A program made the translations under genes and the position numbers. Positions 14,801 to 55,200 of a DNA stretch of 64,000 nucleotides are shown one piece after another. The number at the start of each line of letters is the position of its first letter. Position 1 is the first letter of the stretch. Under the pieces are notes generated by a model. The model had not been told where the DNA came from. It was given only the letters and a program-made list of their open reading frames with translations, and searched no databases. The stretch is from Chionis minor (Eukaryota > Chordata > Aves > Charadriiformes > Chionididae). The stretch spans positions 248,001 through 312,000 of the forward strand of contig VZSF01008955.1 in NCBI GenBank assembly GCA_013398295.1, written 5' to 3'.

Positions 14801-15649
14801 CTGAAGTTGAAAATCTTAGTACTTCAACTTACAACTCAGAGCTATATTTTTTTACACTTCATACTTTCTAAATCTCTTTTAAAACTAGCACAGTTGATAC
14901 TCATTTTATCAGTTTAATCATTGACTTGTTGCTTAACCTGTCTTGTTACTTAGGTCTTTAAAAGTCAACAGATAATAATATGAAATAAATAAAACCTTTG
15001 TCACTCATTCCTACATCGTTTTACGTAACTCTCCTAAATATGAGTTGCAACAGAAACCTTTGAACGGCATGCCAGTAAAATGGACTGTATTGCAGAGAAG
15101 CTGATAAAGTCTTGTTTGGAATATTGTCAATTTATTCCAGGAATTTAACTGTAATTAACCACATACTTTAGGCTTCTTGCATGTAATAAATCTCTGTTCT
15201 GTAAATATACTGCTCCTCATTTCTTCAAGTGGAAAAGCTTGATCTATAATGGCCCGGACACAGCGCTCTCTCTTTTTTGAGATTGCCAGTAAAAGTCGCC
15301 AGAGACATGATGATTTCTGCAGTAGGAATGTCAGCCAGCAGGTGCTAAAATGAAATGAGACCTTGACTGCCTTTGCACCTGACCTTGAATTACTTCAAAG
15401 CAATAACTGAGGTGTGAAAAAGTACTGTTTTCCTGTACCCAGCTTTGATCCCTCCACTTGATTATAACTATTTAACAGTATTTTAGCACTCTACTTCCTA
15501 GTCCAGCGTTTTAGAAATTAATTAAAAATTTGGGGTGCCTCCATTTTTTGCCTTTAGATGGTGGATACTCGCGCACTTCCTGCTGAAAAATTGGCGGCTC
15601 CCTAATGCAGCAGGGAAGGTGAGGGGTGGGGAGGGAATAAAAGAAGTTA
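11886..15649. other. Intergenic DNA; nothing recognised
   Basis: AT-rich sequence between two CR1 copies. A minus-strand open frame at 13859-14167 has no family match. Confidence 0.5.
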
Positions 15650-18237
15650 GAGATGCTTGTGCAATTGCAGGGCTCCAATCTCATTGGGACCATGGAGCTA
15701 TAGTGGTATAGCTCACGTAACTGCAGTGCTGCCTTGGATGGATGTAGGCTTTTTAGGAAGGACAGACCGGGTCAGCAAGGAGGCGAAATTGCCCTGTACA
15801 TGAAAGCAGCAAGCATGTATGGAACTCTGCCTTGGGATGGAGGTTGAGCCAGCTCAGAGTTTCCAGGTCAGAATTAGAGGCAGACCAAGGGCAATGTTAT
15901 GGTGGGTGTCTCCTACAGACTGTCTGAAAAGAAAGTAAATGAGACAGTCTTCAAACAACTGGAAGAAGTCTAATGGTCCAGTCTCATGGTCCTCATGGTG
16001 CAGCCCATGGTCCTCATGAGGGACTTTAACCACCCCAATATCCATTGGAGGGATGACACAGCAGGGACAAACAATCCAGGTAGTTTCTGGAGTGCCTTGT
16101 AGGTAACTGATAACTGATTATAATTGATAACAAGAGATTGAGGAGCTGAAGAGAGGACATATTCTGCTGGACCTGATTCTTTAAAACAAGGAAGAACTGC
16201 TTGGGAGCAGGAAGGTCATGGGCAGCTTTTGTTGCAGTGACAATGGATAGTGAAGTTTAAGATCTGAAAAGGCAGAAACAAGGCAAAAAGCAGGATCATA
16301 ACCTTGCACCGGAAAAGCATACTTTGGTCTGTTGAGGATTTGTTTGGAAGAATCTCATGGAATATGGCCCTGGAGAGAAGAGAGGTCCAGAAGAGCTGGT
16401 TAGCATTCAAAAACCACCTCGTCCAAGCTGAAGAACAGTCCATCCTGAAAAGCAGGAAATCAAGCAAAGGCACCAGGAGGCCCGCGTGGATGAACAAGGA
16501 GCTCCTAATCAAATCAAATACAGAAAAGAAGCATACAAGTGGTGGGAGCAGTGTCACGTGACTCAGAAGGAATACAGAGCATGCAGAGATGGTGTTAACA
16601 AAGCCAAAGCCCACCTGACATTGCATCTGGTGAGAGATGTGAAGGGCAACAAGAAAGACTTCTACAGGTGTATCAGCAGCAAAAGAAAACTTAGGGAAAA
16701 TTTGGGCTTGCTGCTGAATGGGGCAGGGGACTGGATGATGAAGGACATAAAGAAAGCCAAGGTGTTCAGTGCCGCCTTTGCCACAGTCTTCACTGGTAAG
16801 ACCAGCCTCCAGGAATCCCAGGTCCCTGAGACCAATGTGAAAGTTCAAAGAAAGACTTACCCTCCATGTAGGAGAATCAGCTTAGGGAACATCTAAACAA
16901 ATCAGACATGCACAGGTCTATGGGCCCTGATGGGATGTACCAAGAGTGGTGAGGGAGCTGTTGATGTCACTGTGAGGCTACTTTCAGTTGTCTTTGAAGG
17001 GTCATAATGAGTGGGAGAGGTTCCTGATGACTGGGAAAAAAGCAAATATCACTTCTGTCTTTAAGAAGGAGGCAATGAACCTGATAGGCTTCTACAATAA
17101 GAAGACTGGCTCAGTGAACAACGAGAGAGCTTGACTTTAGCAAGACTTTCATCACTGTCTCCCATAACAGCTTCATTGACAAAATGATGAAGTACATACT
17201 AGATAAGTACACAGTAAGCTGGATTTAGCAATGGCTAAACTGCTGGTCTTAAAGCTTTGGGATCAGCAGCACAAAACCCAGCTAGAGGCAGTAGTCTCTG
17301 GTATAGCCTCGGGGTCAATACTGGGACCAATACACTTTCATTAGTAATCTGCATGATGTGACAGAGCACTCCTCCAACAGCTTTGCAGATGATACAAAAC
17401 TGGGAGGGCTGGTTGATATACCAGCTCATTGTGCTGCCATTCAGAGGGGCTTTGACAGGTTGGAGAAACAGCCCAACAGGAAACTCATGCACTTCAACAA
17501 AGGGAAATTCAAGTCCTGCACCTGGGAAGGAATAACCCCATGCACCAGTAGGCACTGGTGGGCTAGAAAGCAGCTTAGCAGAGAAGGGCCTGGGCATCCT
17601 GCTAGGCAACAAGTTGAACATGAGCCAGCAACTGCCTTCATGGCAAAAAAAGGCTAACAGCTCCTTGGGCTGTGTTAGGAAGAGCATTGTCAAGAGGTCA
17701 AGGGAGGTGATCCCTCCTTCTTCCTCACCCCAGAGGAAACCAGTCTGCGCTGCTGGGTCCAGTTCTGGGCTCCCCAGTGCAAGCGGGACATGGACTTACT
17801 GGAGTGAGTCCAGCAAAGAGCCACGAAGATGTTTAAGGGATTGAAGCATCTGACATGATCAGAGGCAGAGAGCGCTATTCAGTCTGGATAAAGGGGGAAC
17901 TTGTCAATTTGCATGAATACCTGATCGGGGAACTAAAGAAAATGGAGTCAGACTCTTCTCAGTGATATCCAGTGACAGGACAAGAGGCAGCCAGCATTAA
18001 TTGAAATACAGCAAAAAGGCATTTAAACATACAAAAAAACTTTTTCCATTGTGAGAATGGTCAAACACTGGACTAGGTTGCCCAGAGATGCTATGGAGTC
18101 TCCACATTTGGAGATATTCAAAACCCAGATGGACACAGTCCTGGGCAACTGGCTCTAGCTGACCTTGCTTTGAGCAGTGGCAGATTGGACTAGATGATCT
18201 CCAGAGGTCCCTTCCAGCCTTGACTATTCTGTGATGA
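15650..18237 (+). mobile_element. Long degenerate CR1 LINE copy
   Basis: About 2.6 kb of plus-strand CR1. The left part near 15,740-15,790 (GGATGGATGTAGGC, then AGGAAGGACAGACCGGG) matches the endonuclease-region start. Short CR1 ORF2 stretches follow, including RRPAWMNKELL near 16,480 and FADDTKLGG (catalytic box) at 17382-17408. The 3' end has GATGATCTCCAGAGGTCCC and ATTCTGTGATG. Many frameshifts and stops break the ORF, so it cannot be active. The left boundary is approximate. It is the longest LINE copy in the window. Confidence 0.88.
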
Positions 18238-21200
18238 TGTAAGAAAGAAGTGATGTGTTGTGGAGTAACCAAATTAACCTGGACACCTTTCACTAAGACA
18301 CTAGGTACAGAAATCTAGCTCCCCAAGGAAAATGTAGCAGCACTAAATAAATTAAAATGTTAAGCCTACTCATACTTTGGGGAGCACACCAGCTGCAGAA
18401 ACTCAAACTCTGCACAAGTTTGGCAGATTTTAGTTGCTCATCCTTAGCTATTTCATAGTTTCTTGGGGAAAGCACTAATGAAAGTATTACTGAAGGAAAC
18501 ACTATGCTCCCTAGAAGGATTTGTATCAACTGTTCTTGATGAGGAAATCTGCACGTGTGGTGTGTTGGGTTGGAGGGTTTGCTGACCTTCAGCCGTTGCA
18601 ATTATTTGATGGCTCAAGGAAACATCCTGTGATTTTTTTTCAAATTAACATGTGCCTGTGTCCTCTAAAACCAATCCCAACCATTGACACAAACCAGAGA
18701 ACAACCTGCTAGCAGACTTCTCCTACATGCCTTTTTTGAAGAGGCAGATTCTTTTGTTAAACTTTGGGGAAGTCTTTCCACATAATTGGCACAAGTCAGC
18801 ACCGTATCTTCTCTGAAAGACATAAAATTACCCAAGAAAAACTGCTAGATGATCCTCCTGCCTGAGCCATGGTATGAGAGAACCAGCAGGTCGGTGGGTT
18901 TTGGTGTCCTCACCCCTGCCTTATGAACATGCTACAAATTGTAGGGACAGTGTTAAGCAGGAGAAGAGCCACCAGAGCCAGCTGAAACTATTTCAGCTCC
19001 TGCATAGCAGGGATAAAAATGTGTCCCCCTGCTCCAGGTGCAGAGGGGTGCATGGGCCAAAGGTTCAGCTCAAGAGTGCTGAAGGATGGATGGACTGGGA
19101 GCACTGCAGAGAACAGGAGCTCAGCTCCACGTGCAGCTTAGGAGACAAGGAATTAGCTGTGGGCTGCTCCATGTCACAAGCAAATGTAACAGCAGAGGAT
19201 GCCCATCAGCAAGGGGCTTTTTAAGCTGCTCACAACTTTTGATGAAATTGGGACAGAGGTGGTTGCTTGGAAATAATTAAAATGTGGATGAGGGACGCAG
19301 AAAATTACCTAGGAACACCGTCTGCTTCTCACGCTCTGACAGTTCCTGCAACCCGCGGAGCCAGCAAGGGCAGGGGACGGAGATCCTGACTGCCGTTTCC
19401 CTCCCAGCTTGTCAGCGACTTTGCCCTCAGCTCCCCGCAGACGTGACGTTTCCCTTCAGGCTGCGGCAGAGCAGCGGGCACAGAGCAGGCCAGCCCGGCC
19501 TTGGCCTTTGGCCAGCCAGGGGAACACCTCAGCTAGCCGCCATGGCCCGCCTGCTCCGGCTGCTGCTGCTGGGAGCAGGGACCTTGGCACAAGATGGCTC
19601 TGTTTCTAGAAAAGAAAAAAAAAAAACAACCCAAAAAAACCAGGGAATAGGGAATTCACTAAAAAGCAAACCCTTGCTGTTATTGACTCTGTGTTGCCCT
19701 GGGGTCTCGTGTACCATTCCACAAGGTAGCGAGGGTCAGGAGAAGGCATACGTGAGAACAAGAAAATACAGAATAAAGATAAGGGTCCAGTGCGAGTTCT
19801 TTTTTTTGTACGATACCCAAAGCATTGTAACAGGGTATTGTAACTGGCATTGTAGCCAGTACAGAGCAATGGGAAATGGGAGGTGAACAGTGTAGGGGAG
19901 AGGATATTGCGTTCCCCTGCTGAGGGAAAACCTACCTGCTGGGGTTACTCCCAGCTGCCTCTGCCTGCCCCATGCCGCAGCGTTATTCCACGGGAGTAAC
20001 GTTACACCCATACAGGTTGATTGTCCTTTACTTGTTTTTGTCCTTAACATTAATGTCTTTTGCGTCAAGTTGTACTATAATTTTCCTGTGCCCACCATGA
20101 ATCAGCAGGGACCCATAAACCGCTTCCATCCCCCTGCAGCTTTCCACCAGCGCAAACCAATCACTGCCAGGAAATAGATTGGGGCTCGCAGGACATGCAG
20201 AAATCTTTCTTTTGATTACACATGGGAGTGGGCAGGGAACAAGCAGATGGGATCAAAGTCCCTTCCCTAAAACAAGAGAAAGTCCCATTCACCTTATCTT
20301 AATCATGGCATCAGCAAGTTCCTCCGACTAATTCCTTTGCAGTTCATTACAGCTATGCCCAGCAGAGGGAAAGCACCTGGCATGGTGGTTCTGATGATGA
20401 CTGCCAGCTCCTGAGAGCAGAGCTAGCTTTATCGGCTACCTTTAATATTTCCTGCTTTACAAAAGCTGTTGTCTATCTGAAGTTACTGCTCCAAAGATTT
20501 GTGAGACACCCCTGGGCAACAACAACTCTGAGCCAACGGAGATTTATTTTTCATGAGTTCCAGTGTTTTTGTAACACATATTTAACAAAACAGCCATGAC
20601 CTGCTCAAAGGAGCTCTGAATTTGTCATGCAGGTAGAACTAAGCCTAAAACAAGGTGAAAAGTAGGTGCCAAAAGTTTGTACAGACGAAGTCTGAGCAAT
20701 GACTTTATTGAGCAGATAAACGTGGTTATACATGAGCAAATGTAGCCTAATGGCTGCTGCAGATATCCAATACACTAATTAAATGAGGGGGAGAAAAAAG
20801 TTAAATGAGTCAAGCTTTTATTATGATAGAGACCTAAAATATCCAAATGGAATGCTTTTGGGGAAAAATGTATTGGCTTTTATTATGTTATTTTTAAAGA
20901 CAGGTCAGCACAAAGAAGTACAATCTTACTACATTTCTTACATAAATTTCTTTACTTAGGTAATTTTGCATATAGAAGAGCTGTAAAAATGATAAGCAGT
21001 ATAAACACTAAAACCAAAAAAGGCTGAGATAAAAAAGGGACAATTTTTTCTCTCACAGCTAAACATTGTTATCAAATGAAAGTTAAGAAACAACTGATAT
21101 CAGTATGTGTGTAATTAAAAGCATTTTTACAAAGAAGCCTGCCAGACTGTCTTCTGCGTGTACATATGGAGCTGCAGTAGTGTTCGTAGTGTGATCTCAC

Positions 21201-24200
21201 CAGTAGTGTTATCTAATCCAACATAAACATTTGAATGACATAAGAACAAGGAGGTTTTAATCTCTTCATTTATTTATTCCTGATTTCTTGAGAGTTAAGC
21301 TTTGAAATGAGGCATGAGTGAACTCCCTGAATCTTGGGATGATGCCGAATATCAGGTCTTGACCCATCCTGTAGGTTTTTAACTCAAAAATCTAGATAAC
21401 TACAACTTTTGTTTCCAGGATTTGGAAACTGTTTTCATGTCTGTCCTCAGCCTTCTGTCTGCATTGGCTCTTAGCTGCAACTTGCTTTCTCTTTTTCTCT
21501 TTTCCCCTTTCTGTTCTTTTAACCACAAGAAATACTCACTCATCTCTCTTAAAATATGAATAATTAAATAACACTCTCAAATTAAGGTCTTCAGCAGAAC
21601 ATGGGAAGAAAAATAAGACATCTGTTTTTTCACAAAATTTTCCTTAAAAAAAATCCTTAAAGTAATGACTAAACTCTAAGATCTCTGTAACTATCTGACA
21701 ACAGGAGTCAATTGGAAACATTCATGTGAAACCATGACACATTTTGCGTGACCTTGAATTAATTTTTACCTTGCTACTTTCAAATTAATTATGTTACACA
21801 CATGAGACTCCTCCTGGCACTTGGTTAACATCTGGATGCCCCTGTTATATTTTTTACCCAAAAATCTGTATACTCTTTTGGACCAAGTCATTATTTCCCT
21901 GGATAAGTTTCTACTCAGGTGAATTTTCATCATTTCTGTCACTATTTTTTCCTTTCTGTCTACAGGGAACACTTTGTTTAATTCTTACATAAATATCAGA
22001 GGAGCATTAATTGCCATTAAACTTCTGCTCCCGTGCCTGAAAACATCAAGTTTCAAGGAAATAAAAAATACAGGTTTCTTTTTTTAAGAAAGATCAGTGG
22101 AAAACAACAGTGAACAACATATAGCTAGGACTTACTGTCTTACTTTTTCTCTACTCAGACTTAAATTAGTATTCTGTGGCCTATCTATGATACCATTTCA
22201 CATTATGGAGAGCTGACTCTTCTAGCTTGCTTAAGATTGCTTTTCCAATATAAACTGAAGTTTGTTTCCTTCTGCAATTAGAAAGCCATTTTCAAATCAA
22301 ACCCAGTGTATGAGCATGGTGTTGTATTTGAAAATATGCAAAATGTATTTTGGACATGGGGACAGAAAAATATGGAAATAACACAATAAATGAAGTTTAA
22401 TCAAGCTAATATTTCTCCTTAGAAAATATCATTTGAATTATTCGCATCCAGTAGCATTAGACTTGTGACTTTTTTGGAGTTAGGTTGGGAAATGCCAGCC
22501 ATTTACCTGATTTTTTAAATGTTCCAAATTCTAATATATTTTAGGAAGACAGTTTTAGCAGAAACACCATTGGTGATTGTGCTTTCTCAGCTCCCATAAG
22601 AAAAGGCTGTTGGAGCAGATTGCAGATAGAGACATCCAGCAAAACTGGAGTTACAAAGCCTGTTTGATCTCAATAAGTCGGCTTTATTCTTGGTCGTATA
22701 CTACTGTGGAAGCCACCGTGTAGATCAAAGAGTTGATTCAGTAACAGATTTCCAGGAAAGAAAACTAGCTTCCGTCCAGTGCTGATGTTTACACTTCATG
22801 CAATGCACCTGAACAATTTAAAGAGTTGAAAAGGAAAGGGAGAAAGGCAGCCCAAATATGTGAATGTGATTGCTCGGAAAAGCGTTGTGATCTGTGCATA
22901 ACTTCAACTGGTCTCTGGTAGCAGTTAAATTTAAAAAAGAAAGAAAGTGCTTACTTCAACGCAAAAGCTTGTCCAAATGTTTTTAAACCATTTCTTTCAG
23001 AGCCTTAAATAATGCTCAAGTGTCTACTGAAGTCAAACTTCCACTGAACTAAATCAGTGCAGTCTGTTTGCAGATATGAAATGATCGCGCTAAACTGAGC
23101 TCCTGACTGTGTCACGTGCCGCTTCTGACAGCTGGGGCGTGTATCTGTAGCAGTGAGAAATAGCAGCTACATTCACCAGAGAGGCAACCCAGCTCTCCTG
23201 TGCCAGCTGGCCCTTTCCCAGACTTTTGGGATGTTTGCAATTCTTTGTCATAACAATGACATTCACTCCGTTTGTGTTCCTCTTAGCAAGGCAGGAAAGT
23301 TACCCTTTATCATTACTGGAAAAAATATGCTTCTTCTCAGAAAACATTACTGTTTCTAGAATAGTCCATTGTCTGGTCTTCTCTTTACTAAGGACAGCTG
23401 ATTCTCTTACTCTTTCCTCTCTGCCAGATTATACTTACACAGATTCTTATATTAAATCTTTTCATAATACTGTTTTCCTCATTGAGAGTTCCTGTAGCAA
23501 CTACATGCATGGCTGCATGGTTGGAGAGGGAGGAAGAAGCTGTTTGGTTTGCACATACGCAAAGAAGTGGCCCTCTCTCATAAGATGCCGTGGATGTTGC
23601 AAAACAGTTTGACAGCAGCTGGTCCAGCTATTCTGATAGACTGGTAAAAACATTTGACTCAAGCTCCTGCCACTAAATCCCCAAATATTGACTATAACTT
23701 GCACGAAAGAAGGTAAATTCTTATGTCTGTTCAAAACATCAGTTGTGAAATAAGTAACTCTAGTCTAAACTGAATTTTAGAATTTTGAACAAATATTCTT
23801 TTCTGTCCTAACAGAATAAAGCTGTAATATTTTTTTTTCTTTTGAGTGGCTTATTAATAAACTGCATTGTGTCAAGGTAGGATTGAGCAGTACCAGAACG
23901 ATACCCATATCATTAAATTATCTGCTGATACCAGTTAAAAAATCCTCACTGGAGTCAAATTAGGCATGCATCTATTCACCGTATTTTACTTTTCATCCGT
24001 ATATAGTGGTAGATTGGATATTGCTGGGTAGAAAAGGAAACAGAGGCATGAAAAGAGAATCAGCTAACTTCCTGGTCTCCCTGTTTAATTACATTTGTAG
24101 GAAAGATAAATCATCCATGGATTCAAATGAATGTACAAGTGTAATTCCACTCATGTTATTCAATTGTACTTCAACAGAATAGCAAAATGCGTGTTAGAGA

Positions 24201-24879
24201 TGTTCAAATCTCATGTGCATCACAGTGGCTATATATGGTGCATGAGAACAATAAAACTAAAACATCACAAAGCACATCATAGGCTAGACAGGATAGCTTT
24301 CACTTGTATTTAATGAGGCAGTAATCATAATGAAAGACAAAATAAATCACAGCTTACTGAAATTCTCCATTCTGAAAAGAGTATTAATGCCACATTGAGT
24401 CTCTCAGTTGCAGCTAACTGCTTGAGATGATACAGCATGCTCCACTGGTTGATTCTAAAAATGGTAGAAAAAGGCTAAAGCCACTTTATACTGTCAAACA
24501 TATACCAACGGCAAAAGAAAATTACTTTCAGACATAGACACTCTGTTAATTCTCAAATGGTACAGTGCTTCATTTGTAGCAACAGCAAGACTGAGGCATT
24601 GAAAAGTTACAGATCCAGAACTAAAGACTTTACTCTTATAAGTAAGCTCATTCACATAAATGAGGACTGTTGGGGCTGAGGCCAGGAACTCTATCAGTGT
24701 AATACTAGAAAAATATATTTAACTTACTTCACAGTAATGAATTGAGTGAGAAACCTAATCCCAACAGGACTAAGATTTCCTTTCATAAGGTTTAATAATA
24801 TTGCATCACTAACGATGATTTTGTATTCAAAATTATTTCATGCCAGCACAAAATCTTGAGAGGGGGGAGAAATCTCACA
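18238..24879. other. Intergenic DNA next to the SLC17A8 3' end
   Basis: Apart from the CpG-rich patch at 19310-19610, I see no gene, RNA or transposon. Open frames such as 23226-23612 (plus) look random. Confidence 0.5.
19310..19610 (+). promoter_or_regulatory. CpG-rich patch with a Kozak-like ATG, possible promoter or orphan first exon
   Basis: A GC-rich island of about 300 bp has a TGACGT motif near 19443 and the strong start context GCCGCCATGG at 19542. The ATG opens MARLLRLLLLGAGTLAQ, which has the form of a signal peptide (Arg, Leu run, small residues). The frame then enters an A-rich tract and continues to 19886 without a recognisable domain. No good splice donor follows the signal-like part. 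I do not recognise a gene; the match may be chance in GC-rich DNA. Confidence 0.3.
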
Positions 24880-25565
24880 AGTATCCATTTTATTGCCTTA
24901 TCCAGACTCTGTGGGCCATGTACATAAAGCGGAGTGTTGATCAGTTTGAAGGGACTGTTGAAGCAATACTGTGCCATCTCTGCTACACGTTCCTCTTCCT
25001 GTTGTTGAGTGACCATTAGTAATTAGTTACAGCCTATTGCCATAAAACTGCTTTTCTTTCAACATGAGCTTGCAGTTTGATACCGGTTAAGCAGCTCAAA
25101 TGCCAACCTATAGGAATCCTAAAAAGGCAAAGCAAGGCCACTCAGGGCAGACTTCCACGCTATCAAAGCCCCAATAATTACATATATCACTGTGGATCCA
25201 CCATCTGATAAGACTTTCTCCTTTCTCTCTTCAGGCGAGAGTATGAGGGCACTCCTTGCTCCTATGGTCATAGGTTTGCACCAGGCAGGAGCCCTGCCAG
25301 GGCTGGTCATCTCCTAATGGGTGCAGGAGCTCCTCCCAAGGGGATATGATGGCTGAGCAAGGATTTAGTATAATTTCTCCCAGTCCCATTTTTGTTAGCC
25401 CTCCTCCATACTATTAGAAACCAACTACCACCCGTTGTATCTAGCCACACGGCCAGATGTTACACAACTGAATAAGAAAATAAATATGGATACCAGATGA
25501 TTTAGGTCAGCTAGGCAGAAGGGGAGATGGGAGTAGCTGCTATACAAACCTTACAATTTCAAGTA
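24880..25565 (-). other. SLC17A8: SLC17A8 3' untranslated region (proposed)
   Basis: This stretch follows the stop codon with no further exon match. The far end is inferred from the first clear polyadenylation signal downstream. The true 3' end could lie further left; transcript data would be needed to fix it. Confidence 0.5.
24889..24894 (-). terminator. Polyadenylation signal AATAAA of SLC17A8
   Basis: It is the first AATAAA on the minus strand after the stop, about 670 nt downstream. A T/G-rich stretch (GATTTTGTGCTGG on the minus strand) follows within about 40 nt. An ATTAAA variant lies further on near 24785-24790. Confidence 0.5.
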
Positions 25566-54649
<29,084 letters not shown>

Positions 54650-54681
54650 TTTGTCTTTCTTCTTCAGTAAATCCCTGATGT

Positions 54682-54708
54682 TAACAAGCATTCACTTCTG
54701 CTGTCATA
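54682..54708 (-). other. Upstream ORF 1 (8 codons) in the SLC17A8 leader
   Basis: An ATG at 54708 is followed by MTAEVNAC and a TAA. It lies 59 nt upstream of the main start, provided transcription begins to its right, in the CpG-rich tract. A short closed uORF of this kind usually lowers main-frame translation. Confidence 0.5.
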
Positions 54709-54820
54709 TTTCCCGATGCCAGACTGGGGAGCCTCTGCCGGGTCCCCTTGGTGACCTCTGCAATAACAACCAGTTGCTCAAGAAAAGAGCATGGAAGGGG
54801 GGAGGAGGGGGAGGAAAGAG

Positions 54821-54844
54821 AAAAAAAAAAAAAAAAAAAAAAAA
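54821..54844. repeat. Poly(A) run of 24 beside the promoter tract
   Basis: Twenty-four consecutive A follow a GGAGGAGGGGGAGG purine tract. On the SLC17A8 strand this is a poly(T) run about 170 nt upstream of the start codon, probably within or next to the leader. Confidence 0.95.
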
Positions 54845-54849
54845 TTCCA

Positions 54850-55200
54850 AAGCCAGAAAGTCAGTCGGGAAGAACTCTGGAGCGAAAGCCCCTCGGAAGC
54901 GCTCAGGAACTCGGTGGTGCACTTGCAGCAGCTCTGCCGCGCATCCGTGCAGGGTCGGGCACCTGTACGCGGGCAGCGAGTCCGGAGGGAGGCTGGAGCT
55001 GGGGAGCTGGAGGTGCTGCCGAGGGCCGGTGTCCCTGGCTGGGCAGGACGCGGCTGCCGGCTCCACGGGCGAACCTCAGGCTGGCTGGCTGGGGCTCATC
55101 CTCGCTGCCTCCCTCCCTCCCTCTCTCCCTCCCCTGCTTCCTTCACGCCGAGATCCTGTGCAAGGTGGTGCTATAGTAACGGACACAATACCTGTCCTCA
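54850..55200 (-). promoter_or_regulatory. SLC17A8: CpG-rich tract, likely SLC17A8 promoter and 5' end
   Basis: A GC-rich stretch with many CpG lies 200-550 bp upstream of the start codon, in otherwise AT-rich DNA. No TATA box was found at a sensible place. The exact start site cannot be set from sequence. The tract is bounded by a run of 24 A (54821-54844) on the gene side and a CCCT-type simple repeat on the other. Confidence 0.55.
55106..55137. repeat. CCCT-type pyrimidine simple repeat
   Basis: Irregular CTCC/CCCT units at the upstream edge of the SLC17A8 CpG-rich tract. Confidence 0.85.

Noticed and set aside
16216..16848. A 210-codon minus-strand open frame
   Set aside because: It is the antisense shadow of the CR1 ORF2 remnant on the plus strand.
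1..24879. NR1H4 exons expected downstream of SLC17A8 by mammalian synteny
   Set aside because: No nuclear-receptor zinc-finger or ligand-domain sequence was found; NR1H4 probably lies beyond the left edge.
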